From: an uncultured Collinsella sp.
Lineage (GTDB): Bacteria > Actinomycetota > Coriobacteriia > Coriobacteriales > Coriobacteriaceae
NCBI GenBank assembly: GCA_900552185.1
Contig: URYT01000010.1
Location: 1-20,465, forward strand
Direction of reading: 5' to 3'
DNA: 20,465 nucleotides
Shown here: piece by piece, positions 1-6,409 of the stretch
Layout of the letters: every line of letters begins with the position of its first letter
Numbering within the stretch: position 1 is the first letter of the stretch
The notes under the pieces: model-generated
The model's database searches: none
Told to the model about the DNA's origin: nothing
Seen by the model: the letters and a program-made list of their open reading frames with translations, nothing else
Translations under genes and position numbers: made by a program

Positions 1-529
1 CGAGCGACATGCGGTAGCGGCCGCTAATGAGGGCGCGCGATGCCAAGGCGGCAAGCCAGCGCAGATAGGGGCGGCGCGTAAGGTCGCCTGCGGCCTCGCG
101 CTCGTAGGGATCCTGCGCTGAGGCGATTTTGAGCGCCAAGTCGTGCTCGACCTCATCGCACTTGGACACCAGGTACTGTACGTATTCCTCGTTGGATTCG
201 GCGGTGAGTGCCGTCAGCATGCGCTGGGCATCCCAGTTGGTCGGATCGAGTGCGGTGGCCTCGCGGAGCATGTTCTCGGCAGCCGCCTCTTCTTGCTCGG
301 CCTGGGTATCGTCAGGGATAAAGGGAATGCGGTAGTCGACAGCCTCGACCACCTTGGCAATCAGATGCCCGGCGCGGTCGCGGTCGTGCACGATGAGCGG
401 TGCGGGGTTGCGGGTGAATTGTTCCATCAGACGCTCTACGGCGGCAGCGTCGGTGAGCGGGATATTGTCGCGGCGCAAGGCCTCAAGAACGAGGCGATGG
501 CAATCCTCTTGAATGGGATCGAATGCCAT
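1..529 (-). CDS. TPR-like hypothetical protein, N-terminal part (runs off the left edge)
   Basis: An open frame reads leftward from an ATG at 529-527 to the window edge, about 176 codons with no stop, preceded by a strong AAAGGAGG Shine-Dalgarno. The product starts MAFDPIQEDCHRLVLEALR and is rich in Ala, Glu and Leu. Helical segments such as EEAAAENMLREATALDP, followed by TNWDAQRML, look like tetratricopeptide-type helix pairs. There is no signal peptide, so it is probably cytosolic. The high GC at third positions matches the neighbouring housekeeping genes and supports coding. I do not recognise a specific family beyond TPR-like, and the C-terminus lies outside the window. It is divergent from the alcohol dehydrogenase at 1030, so the two share the gap at 530-1029. 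Confidence 0.75.
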   Translation of the reverse strand, partial: MAFDPIQEDCHRLVLEALRRDNIPLTDAAAVERLMEQFTRNPAPLIVHDRDRAGHLIAKVVEAVDYRIPFIPDDTQAEQEEAAAENMLREATALDPTNWDAQRMLTALTAESNEEYVQYLVSKCDEVEHDLALKIASAQDPYEREAAGDLTRRPYLRWLAALASRALISGRYRMSL

Positions 530-1029
530 GGGGCCTCCTTTGCTGCGGTTAGGGTTCAAATGTTTCTATATAAGGTTCTAGTTTACCCGCATGTGGTACA
601 CCGGGGGTGCCGCACTTGGACTTGCACCTTTGCACCACGAAGACGGATATCGCACAAATGTCGGCACCTTGGACGACCGAGTGGTATCACGGTGCCGCAA
701 ACGGTCGATTTTTGGCGGCGAACGGTGCATATTTTGGAAGGGCACCGTCCTGCCCGGGATATGTAGTCAACCTTGATAAAACGTTTGCCCAGCTTGGGAG
801 TATGAATGCCGCACAAGGGTCTTCAGGGATAGAAAAAACGTTTCATCATTGGCGGCTTTAGGTGAATAACTGACCAACCAGAACGGTAAAATAGTGTTTG
901 TCTGAGCGTTGAGGCGTTTAGACATCGCGCATTGTCATCGCCGGCAACGCGCAAACCGGTCCTAACGGAGCCAATTGGGTGCTCCGTTATATACGCAAGT
1001 CTAAGAGGGGCTTGTTTAGGAGGCACAGT
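530..1029. other. Divergent intergenic region, 500 bases
   Basis: No convincing gene is seen. Short frames here have poor codon composition and no ribosome binding sites. The region must hold the promoters of both flanking genes. TTATATAG-like AT-rich sequence near 565-580 may serve the leftward gene. TTGTCT at 898-903 with TAGACA at 919-924 is a weak candidate for the rightward gene. It also holds an imperfect tandem repeat (697-715 and 718-737), a short GGTGCC/GGCACC inverted repeat (689-696 and 741-748), and a leader hairpin at 963-989. Confidence 0.5.
963..989 (+). promoter_or_regulatory. Leader hairpin upstream of the alcohol dehydrogenase
   Basis: TAACGGAGC (963-971) and GCTCCGTTA (981-989) form a perfect 9-base-pair stem with a 9-base loop, about 40 bases before the start codon. 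No T-run follows, so it is not an obvious terminator. It could be an mRNA 5' stabiliser or a protein-binding site. Function is inferred only from structure and position. Confidence 0.4.
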
Positions 1030-2253
1030 ATGGGACGTTTTACCAATCCTCGCGATCTGTACTTTGGTGAGGGCGCTCGCCACGAGGTGAAGAACCTCAA
1101 GGGCAAGAAGGCCATCATCGTTTCTGGCGGCAGCTCTATGCGCCGCGGCGGGTTCCTGCAGGACGTTGAGGCCGACCTTAAGGAAGGCGGTTTCGAGGTC
1201 AAGCTGTTCGAGGGCGTCGAGTCCGACCCGTCCATCGAGACGGTCATGAAGGGCGCCGAGGCCATGCGCGAGTTCGAGCCCGACTGGATTATTGCCATCG
1301 GTGGCGGCTCGCCCATCGATGCCGCTAAGGCCATGTGGGTCTTCTACGAGTATCCCGAGGAGTCCTTCGATAACATCATCCAGCCGTTCAGCTTCCCTGA
1401 GCTGCGTCAGAAGGCTCATTTCTGCGCCATCTCCTCTACCTCCGGCACCGCTACCGAGGTCACCGCGTTCTCCGTCATTACCGACTACGCCAAGGGCATC
1501 AAGTACCCGCTGGCCGACTTCAACATCACCCCTGATGTCGCCATCGTCGACCCCGAGCTCACCTACACCATGCCCGCCAAGCTGTGCGCTCACACCGGCA
1601 TGGATGCTCTGACCCACTGCATGGAGGCCTACGTTTCCACCTGCGCCTCTATGTTCACCGACGCCAACGCCCTGCACGGCATCCGCGAGATCGTCGAGTG
1701 GCTGCCCAAGTCCTATGCTGGCGACCATGAGGCCCGTCAGCACATGCACGAGGCTCAGTGCATCGCCGGTATCGCCTTCTCCTCGGGCCTGCTCGGCATC
1801 GTTCACTCCATGGCTCACAAGACCGGTGCTGCCTTCGAGAACGGCCACATCATCCACGGTGCTGCTAACGCCATGTACCTGGGCAAGGTCATCCAGTGGA
1901 ACTCCAAGGATCCCCGTGCTGCCGAGCGTTACGCTTACGTGGCCAAGGAGATCCTGCACCTTCCCGGCGAGACCAACGAGGAGCTCATCGCTGCGCTCGT
2001 CCAGAAGATCCGCGACCTCAACGACCAGCTCAACATTCCGCAGTCCATCAAGGATTACGCGAATGGTGGCGTGAAGGTCGACGCCGAGAACCCGCAGATG
2101 GTTTCCGAGGAGGAGTTCCTCGCCAAGCTGCCCGAGATCGCCGCGAACGCCGAGCAGGACGCCTGCACGCCCGAGAACCCGCGTGAGACCAAGGCTGCCG
2201 ACTTCGAGAAGATCCTCAAGGCCTGCTACTACGACACCGATATCGATTTCTAA
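1030..2253 (+). CDS. Iron-containing alcohol dehydrogenase (butanol dehydrogenase type)
   Basis: The 407-residue product belongs to the iron-containing alcohol dehydrogenase superfamily, which interconverts aldehydes or ketones and alcohols with NAD(P)H, here probably as an electron sink in fermentation. The N-terminal nucleotide-binding domain carries IAIGGGSPIDAAKAMW. The C-terminal metal domain carries MDALTH (Asp192, His196), HSMAH (His259) and HIIHGAANAMY (His276), matching the Asp/His/His/His iron ligand set of FucO and the AdhE C-terminal domain. Three extra residues sit between the last two histidines compared with those proteins. The ATG at 1030 is preferred over an in-frame ATG at 979 because AGGAGG lies 6 bases upstream and the family N-terminus begins there. 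The substrate cannot be fixed from sequence. A strong terminator follows at 2276, so it is probably monocistronic. Confidence 0.93.
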   Translation: MGRFTNPRDLYFGEGARHEVKNLKGKKAIIVSGGSSMRRGGFLQDVEADLKEGGFEVKLFEGVESDPSIETVMKGAEAMREFEPDWIIAIGGGSPIDAAKAMWVFYEYPEESFDNIIQPFSFPELRQKAHFCAISSTSGTATEVTAFSVITDYAKGIKYPLADFNITPDVAIVDPELTYTMPAKLCAHTGMDALTHCMEAYVSTCASMFTDANALHGIREIVEWLPKSYAGDHEARQHMHEAQCIAGIAFSSGLLGIVHSMAHKTGAAFENGHIIHGAANAMYLGKVIQWNSKDPRAAERYAYVAKEILHLPGETNEELIAALVQKIRDLNDQLNIPQSIKDYANGGVKVDAENPQMVSEEEFLAKLPEIAANAEQDACTPENPRETKAADFEKILKACYYDTDIDF

Positions 2254-2275
2254 TCGACTCTTGTTATCGTAACGA

Positions 2276-2315
2276 GGGGCTCCGCACGTATCTGTACGGA
2301 GCCCCTTTCTTTTTT
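2276..2315 (+). terminator. Rho-independent terminator after the alcohol dehydrogenase
   Basis: GGGGCTCCG at 2276-2284 pairs with CGGAGCCCC at 2297-2305 across a short loop, followed by a T-rich tract (TTTCTTTTTT). It ends only about 17 bases before the gldA start codon, so gldA must use a promoter overlapping this hairpin or depend on readthrough. Confidence 0.9.
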
Positions 2316-2331
2316 AGAGAATGGGATAGTT

Positions 2332-3432
2332 ATGGCTGCAATTTTCAATAGCCCCAGCAAGTACATCCAGGGTCCGGACGAGCTCGCCAAGCTCGGCTCC
2401 TATGTCGAGCCGCTCGGCGCTAAGGCCCTCGTCATCGTGACGCCTTCGGGCAAGAAGCGCGTCGGTGCCAAGATCGAGGGCGGCTTTGCCGAGGCTAAGG
2501 CCGAGCTGCTGTTTGAGGACTTTAACGGCGAGTGCTCCAAGGGCGAGGTCGATCGCCTGGTTGCGCTCGCTCGCGACAACGGTTGCGACATCATCGTCGG
2601 CGTCGGTGGCGGCAAGATCCTCGACACCGCGAAGGCCGTCGCCTATTACCTGGAGTCCCCGGTTATCATTTGCCCCACCATTGCCTCGACCGATGCACCG
2701 TGCTCGGCACTTTCGGTGCTTTACACCGATGACGGCCAGTTCGATAAGTACCTCTTCCTTAAGGCAAACCCCAATATCGTCCTTATGGATACGACGGTTA
2801 TCGCGGCGAGCCCGGTGCGCCTGACGGTTTCCGGTATGGGCGATGCGCTCGCAACCTACTTCGAGGCCCAGGCGACGCACGATGCCGACGGCGGCACCTG
2901 CGCTGGCGGCAAGGGCGGCATGGCTGGTCTGGCGCTCGCCAAGCTCTGCTACGAGACGCTTATGGCCGATGGCGTCAAGGCCAAGGTTGCGCTGGAGAAG
3001 GGTGCGCTCACGCCTGCCGTCGAGCACATCATCGAGGCCAATACGCTGCTTTCGGGCATTGGCTTTGAGAGCTCGGGCCTTGCTGCCGCTCATGCCATCC
3101 ACAATGGCCTGACGATGCTGCCCGAGTGCCACAGCATGTATCACGGCGAGAAGGTCGCCTTCGGCACCATCGTCCAGCTGGTACTCGAGGATGCCCCGAC
3201 CGAGAAGCTCGAGGAAGTCTTGGGCTTCTGCATTGAGCTGGGTCTGCCGGTCACGATGAAGGAACTTGGCGTTGCCGAGCTTACGCGCGAGAAGGCCATG
3301 ATTGTTGCCGAGGCCGCGTGCGCGCCCGAGGACACCATGTGCAACATGCCGTTTGAGGTGACGCCCGAGATGGTCGCAAACGCCATTCTGGGTGCAGACG
3401 CACTGGGCCACTACTATCTCATGGATGAGTAA
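2332..3432 (+). CDS. gldA: Glycerol dehydrogenase
   Basis: This NAD-dependent glycerol dehydrogenase oxidises glycerol to dihydroxyacetone or runs in reverse. Its 366 residues match the usual length of about 367. The N-terminal Rossmann-like half has VGVGGGKILDTAKAVAYY and the PTIASTDAPCS segment. The zinc ligands fall exactly where expected: Asp171 in GMGDALATYFEA, His254 in AAHAIHNGL and His271 in MYHGEKVAFG. The ATG at 2332 gives the canonical N-terminus with an SPSKYIQGPDEL motif. The Shine-Dalgarno (GAGAATGGG region) is weak. The gene lies between two strong terminators, so it appears to be its own transcription unit, although the upstream terminator leaves almost no promoter space. A deleted paralogue follows at 3546. 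No dihydroxyacetone kinase is seen nearby. Confidence 0.96.
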   Translation: MAAIFNSPSKYIQGPDELAKLGSYVEPLGAKALVIVTPSGKKRVGAKIEGGFAEAKAELLFEDFNGECSKGEVDRLVALARDNGCDIIVGVGGGKILDTAKAVAYYLESPVIICPTIASTDAPCSALSVLYTDDGQFDKYLFLKANPNIVLMDTTVIAASPVRLTVSGMGDALATYFEAQATHDADGGTCAGGKGGMAGLALAKLCYETLMADGVKAKVALEKGALTPAVEHIIEANTLLSGIGFESSGLAAAHAIHNGLTMLPECHSMYHGEKVAFGTIVQLVLEDAPTEKLEEVLGFCIELGLPVTMKELGVAELTREKAMIVAEAACAPEDTMCNMPFEVTPEMVANAILGADALGHYYLMDE

Positions 3433-3446
3433 ATCAAGCTAAGGAA

Positions 3447-3480
3447 GGGGCAAAGCCAGCAGATGGCTTTGCCCCTTTTT
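3447..3480 (+). terminator. Rho-independent terminator after gldA
   Basis: A perfect 12-base-pair stem, GGGGCAAAGCCA (3447-3458) with TGGCTTTGCCCC (3464-3475), has a 5-base loop and is followed by TTTTT. It starts 14 bases after the gldA stop codon. Confidence 0.95.
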
Positions 3481-3485
3481 GCTAT

Positions 3486-3514
3486 GGTGCAAAGGGGCAA
3501 GGTTACTTTGCACC
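3486..3514 (+). repeat. Second hairpin in the leader of the gldA remnant
   Basis: GGTGCAAAG (3486-3494) and CTTTGCACC (3506-3514) make a 9-base-pair perfect stem with an 11-base loop. The loop contains GGGCAA, which could pair with the right arm of the preceding terminator, so alternative folds are possible. No function is assigned. Confidence 0.5.
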
Positions 3515-3545
3515 AATCGTTGTTTGATGAAGGGCGGATTCTCGT

Positions 3546-4052
3546 ATGGCGCTTCCCATGGTTTATGGCGGTCCCGGCCGGTATGTTCAGGGGCCGAGCG
3601 AACTGTCGCGTCAAGGCAAGTATTTGTCATGGTTGGGCTGCGCTGCCTATGTCTTGTTTGACCAGGGCACCGAGGATCTGCTGTGCAGGCAGATCGTCGA
3701 TGGATTTCTGGACGAAGATCTAAGCGAGCCGTTCTTTAAGATCTATAACGGTCCGTGTACGGAAGAGGCCGTTGTAAAAATGGCTAAGGAAGCCCAGACC
3801 GAGTATTGCGACATGGTGGTGGGTATTGGCGGCGGCAAGATGCTCGATATCGCCAAGGCCGTTGCGTTTTATGCCGAGCTGCCGTTGTGCGTATGCCCCA
3901 CGGCAGCTTCGATGGACGGTCCGTGCAGCGCGATTTCCGATGCCGACCTGATGAGCGTTGCAGATGCGGCCTTTAGAAACGAACGCAATATGGCTAACGA
4001 ACAGGCCAAGGTGACCAGACAAAAGCTCGTGCAGCTCATGCGCGAGGCATAG
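3546..4052 (+). pseudogene. Internally deleted glycerol dehydrogenase paralogue
   Basis: This 168-residue frame is a glycerol dehydrogenase missing its middle. Residues 1-131 align with the N-terminal half of GldA (PGRYVQGPSEL, the GIGGGKMLDIAKAVAFY nucleotide motif, and PTAASMDGPCSAIS equivalent to GldA PTIASTDAPCSALS). Residues 132-168 then align without gaps to GldA from about residue 319 (LMSVADAA against AMIVAEAA, then N-M-x-N and V-T at the same spacing). About 190 residues carrying all three zinc ligands are therefore gone in frame, and the last dozen residues are also missing. The junction lies near 3939. The start has a modest AAGGGCGG Shine-Dalgarno. Catalysis is not plausible. It is most likely a decaying pseudogene, although the intact frame leaves open a nucleotide-binding or partner role. 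Confidence 0.85.
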
Positions 4053-4132
4053 CTAGGCGCTTGATTGACCTTGTGCAATCGAGGCGGCGACGGGCCATGG
4101 GCTATTTGCCGCAAAGATGCGCCGCGTGTAAT

Positions 4133-4163
4133 TTGCCCGAGGCGTGGGCCGATAGCGTATCAT
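4133..4163 (+). promoter_or_regulatory. Possible promoter of the 4Fe-4S protein gene
   Basis: TTGCCC at 4133-4138 and TATCAT at 4158-4163 are separated by 19 bases and lie about 40 bases before the start codon at 4204. The spacing is slightly long and the match imperfect, so this is a tentative call. Confidence 0.3.
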
Positions 4164-4203
4164 TATCTCTTGCTTGTTTGCACTGCTCAGGGAGGGGCCG
4201 CGC

Positions 4204-5457
4204 ATGGCGCAGGAACACGATCTGTTTGATGACATTATCGAGATCAGCAAGGGTTTCGACTTTCTTAAAAACCCGCTTGGCGGTGTGACCGATGCACTCG
4301 ATCCGTCGGCACCGCAGTGGAATCCTGCCGACTACAAGGAGCGTCCGCGCGGCAACACCATTCCGTGCTTGACCTGCAAAAACGAGAAGAGCGCCTGCAC
4401 CGCGTGCATGGACGTGTGCCCGGTCAACGCTATCGAGGTCGAGGAAGACGCCATCGAGATCCTCGACTCCTGTCGCAAGTGCGGCCTGTGCGCCGCTGCC
4501 TGTCCGACCGAGGCGATCATCTCGCCGCGCCTGGCGCCCAAAAACCTGTATGACGATATCGTCTCTGCTGCTACGAGCCACGAGACCGCCTACGTTACCT
4601 GCACGCGCGCCCTTAAGCGCATGCCGCGCGAAAACGAGGTCGTCGTCGCCTGCGTGGGCGATATTACTGCCGAGACCTGGTTCTCGGTGCTGGCCGACTA
4701 TCCCAACGTGAGCGTCTACCTGCCACTGGGCGTGTGCGATAAGTGCCGCAACACCGGTGGCGAGGATATTCTGGGCGAGGCCATCGCTACTGCCGAGGAG
4801 TGGGCTGGTACGGGCATGGGCCTGGAGGTCGACCCCAAGAGCCTCAAGTGCCATAAGCTTCGCGAGTACGAGCGCAAGGAGTACATGGAAAAGATTGCCC
4901 GTACCACGGGCCTGACGGTGACCAAGCTCAATCCGGCGACGGCGGCACTGGCCTCGGTGACGCAGAAGTTGAAGGCTCACCGTCACCAGATCACGCAGCT
5001 CGAGCGCACGCTCAACACCATGTGCGGCACCACGACGACCAAGCGTCGCCGTTCGCTCACGCACGGGCGGCAGCTGGTGCTCTCGACATTGCAAAACCAT
5101 CCCGAGCTTGCCCAGAACATGCAGGTGAGCACGCCGGAATGCGATTTTGACAAGTGCACGTCGTGTGGCGAGTGTGTCAATGTATGCCCCACATCTGCCT
5201 GCGATTTGGTGGGAAGCGGCCGCTTTGCGCTGGAATCCACGTATTGCCTAGGTTGCGGGGCCTGCGTCAAGGTGTGCCCCGAGCATGCGCTTAAGTTGGT
5301 TGAGCATGATGCATCCAACCTGGTCGTCGTCGATCCCGAGGCTGAGGAAAAGGCCGCTCAGAAGGCGAAGGCTCACGAAGAAGCTGAGAAGGTCAAGGCC
5401 GAAGCAAAGGCCAAGCTCGACAAGATGCTCGATCAGGTGGAGAAGCTTGCGGACTAG
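4204..5457 (+). CDS. 4Fe-4S dicluster-type protein with four cysteine motifs and a coiled-coil tail
   Basis: The 417-residue cytosolic protein has two ferredoxin-like modules flanking a central domain. The first has C55-x2-C58, C65-x2-C68-x3-C72-P, then C90-x2-C93-x2-C96-x3-C100-P. The second has C318-x2-C321-x2-C324-x3-C328-P and C348-x2-C351-x2-C354-x3-C358-P. The central segment (about 130-240) holds further cysteines, including GVCDKCRNTGGED, and faintly recalls electron-transfer subunits of hydrogenase or heterodisulfide-reductase type; I cannot name a family. The tail (about 375-417) is rich in Ala, Glu and Lys and probably forms a coiled coil. The ATG at 4204 follows GGGAGGGG and is preferred over the in-frame ATG at 4174, which lacks a site. 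An electron carrier or redox adaptor role is inferred; no partner enzyme lies next to it. Confidence 0.88.
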   Translation: MAQEHDLFDDIIEISKGFDFLKNPLGGVTDALDPSAPQWNPADYKERPRGNTIPCLTCKNEKSACTACMDVCPVNAIEVEEDAIEILDSCRKCGLCAAACPTEAIISPRLAPKNLYDDIVSAATSHETAYVTCTRALKRMPRENEVVVACVGDITAETWFSVLADYPNVSVYLPLGVCDKCRNTGGEDILGEAIATAEEWAGTGMGLEVDPKSLKCHKLREYERKEYMEKIARTTGLTVTKLNPATAALASVTQKLKAHRHQITQLERTLNTMCGTTTTKRRRSLTHGRQLVLSTLQNHPELAQNMQVSTPECDFDKCTSCGECVNVCPTSACDLVGSGRFALESTYCLGCGACVKVCPEHALKLVEHDASNLVVVDPEAEEKAAQKAKAHEEAEKVKAEAKAKLDKMLDQVEKLAD

Positions 5458-5476
5458 CTAAAAGAGCGTAAATGAT

Positions 5477-5507
5477 GGCCGGTGGGACAGGTGCTGCCCC
5501 GCCGGCC
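5477..5507. repeat. GC-rich hairpin after the 4Fe-4S gene
   Basis: GGCCGGTGGG (5477-5486) pairs with CCCGCCGGCC (5498-5507) with one wobble pair. On the plus strand it is followed by A rather than T, so it is not a classical terminator for the 4Fe-4S gene, though it may still mark the 3' end of that mRNA. Confidence 0.5.
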
Positions 5508-5579
5508 AAAAAAGTTGCGGTGGAATAGTTCCTGTTTTGCCCTTAAGCTGGCCATTCTAGGAACTATTCCACCGCAACT
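5507..5579 (-). terminator. Long 21-base inverted repeat with T-run, terminator of the GntR gene
   Basis: A perfect 21-base inverted repeat (5513-5533 and 5559-5579; arm begins AGTTGCGGTGGAATAGTTCC) encloses a 25-base loop. Read on the minus strand it is followed by six T residues (5512-5507), so it fits a rho-independent terminator for the leftward gntR gene that ends at 5589. The stem is unusually long for a terminator and may be a copy of a dispersed palindromic repeat. Confidence 0.7.
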
Positions 5580-5588
5580 AATAAATGG

Positions 5589-6344
5589 TTAGTTCATGCT
5601 GCTTTGGTGGCCGGTTCGACCGGTACCGTTGCGCGTCACGGTTTCATGGAGCAAAAAGAACCCGGGAACCTGTTTGGTCTCGGTGTATTCCATAAGGATA
5701 CCGTCGGCGTTGTAGGTCTGTCCGCGTATAACGGCGAGTGCGTTAAAGTCGTCGAGATCGAGCACGCGCGTATCCTCGGGCGTGGGATGCTCGATCGTTA
5801 CATCGCGTTTGCCCGTGGCAATCTTAATGCCAAGATCTTCTTCGAGGTAACGATAGATCGAGTCGTTGACAATCTCGGGTGTCAGCCCCGGTACTTGTGA
5901 GCTTAGGTAATAGGAGTCGTCGGAGCACACGGCTTGTCCGTCTGCATAACGGATGCGTTTGGCGCGTGTGAGCTCACAGCCTTCGGGAAACCCGGTAATC
6001 TTGGAGAGCGCCTTGCTACAGATGAGGAGCTCAAAGACGGTGGTGACAGTCTTGAGCTCAAAGCCTCGGTTGACCGCGATTTCCTTAAAGGTCTCGAGTC
6101 CGCCGCCACCACGACTCTTCTCGTCACTGATGTTGCGAATGACGCGCATGCCTTTGCCTTGCTGGGGGAGCACGTAGCCATCTGCCGCAAGCATCGAGAT
6201 GGCGCGACGGACCGTCATGCGCGAACAGTCAAACAGCTGCGTGAGCTCAGTCTCCGAAGGCAGATAACTCTGATAGGCGTATGTGCCGTCGTCAATCGAC
6301 TGCTTCACGTTGTCATAAATAGTTTGGAAGATGGCTCGCGCCAT
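5589..6344 (-). CDS. GntR-family transcriptional regulator, HutC/TreR-like with UTRA domain
   Basis: The 251-residue protein has an N-terminal winged helix-turn-helix of GntR type (about 5-70), with YLPSETELTQLFDCSRMTVRRAI and the wing DGYVLPQQGKGMRV. A UTRA ligand-binding domain follows (about 95-240; ELTRAKRIRYADGQAVCSDD, then the C-terminal YTETKQVPGFFLL). UTRA regulators usually sense a sugar phosphate or similar small ligand and repress uptake genes. The ATG at 6344 has AGGAG 9 bases upstream. It lies 65 bases downstream of the zinc dehydrogenase on the same strand, so it is probably co-transcribed. The near-palindromes at 7501-7516 and 7632-7647 are its likely operators. Alpha-glucoside loci of this type often use RpiR regulators instead (GlvR), so a GntR/UTRA protein here is a variation. 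Confidence 0.92.
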   Translation of the reverse strand: MARAIFQTIYDNVKQSIDDGTYAYQSYLPSETELTQLFDCSRMTVRRAISMLAADGYVLPQQGKGMRVIRNISDEKSRGGGGLETFKEIAVNRGFELKTVTTVFELLICSKALSKITGFPEGCELTRAKRIRYADGQAVCSDDSYYLSSQVPGLTPEIVNDSIYRYLEEDLGIKIATGKRDVTIEHPTPEDTRVLDLDDFNALAVIRGQTYNADGILMEYTETKQVPGFFLLHETVTRNGTGRTGHQSSMN

Positions 6345-6409
6345 GACGGTCTCCTAGAGCTGGGTGCGTGAACGACGGATGAGGGCCGTCCGCGCAGGTG
6401 TCAATCGAT

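Noticed and set aside
143..766. Plus-strand frame of 207 codons at the left edge
   Set aside because: It opposes the TPR-like gene, which has a strong Shine-Dalgarno and better codon use, and then runs into the gap.
583..816. Short Cys/Arg-rich minus-strand frame in the first gap
   Set aside because: No ribosome binding site, odd composition, and it coincides with repeated GGTGCC-type DNA.
823..1959. Long minus-strand open frame (378 codons) opposite the alcohol dehydrogenase
   Set aside because: It lies antisense to a clear family member with metal ligands. The Gly/Val/Leu/Asp/His-rich product is typical of the mirror frame of GC-rich codons.
2314..3411. Minus-strand frame of 365 codons opposite gldA
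   Set aside because: Antisense shadow of a verified glycerol dehydrogenase with no ribosome binding site or recognisable motif.
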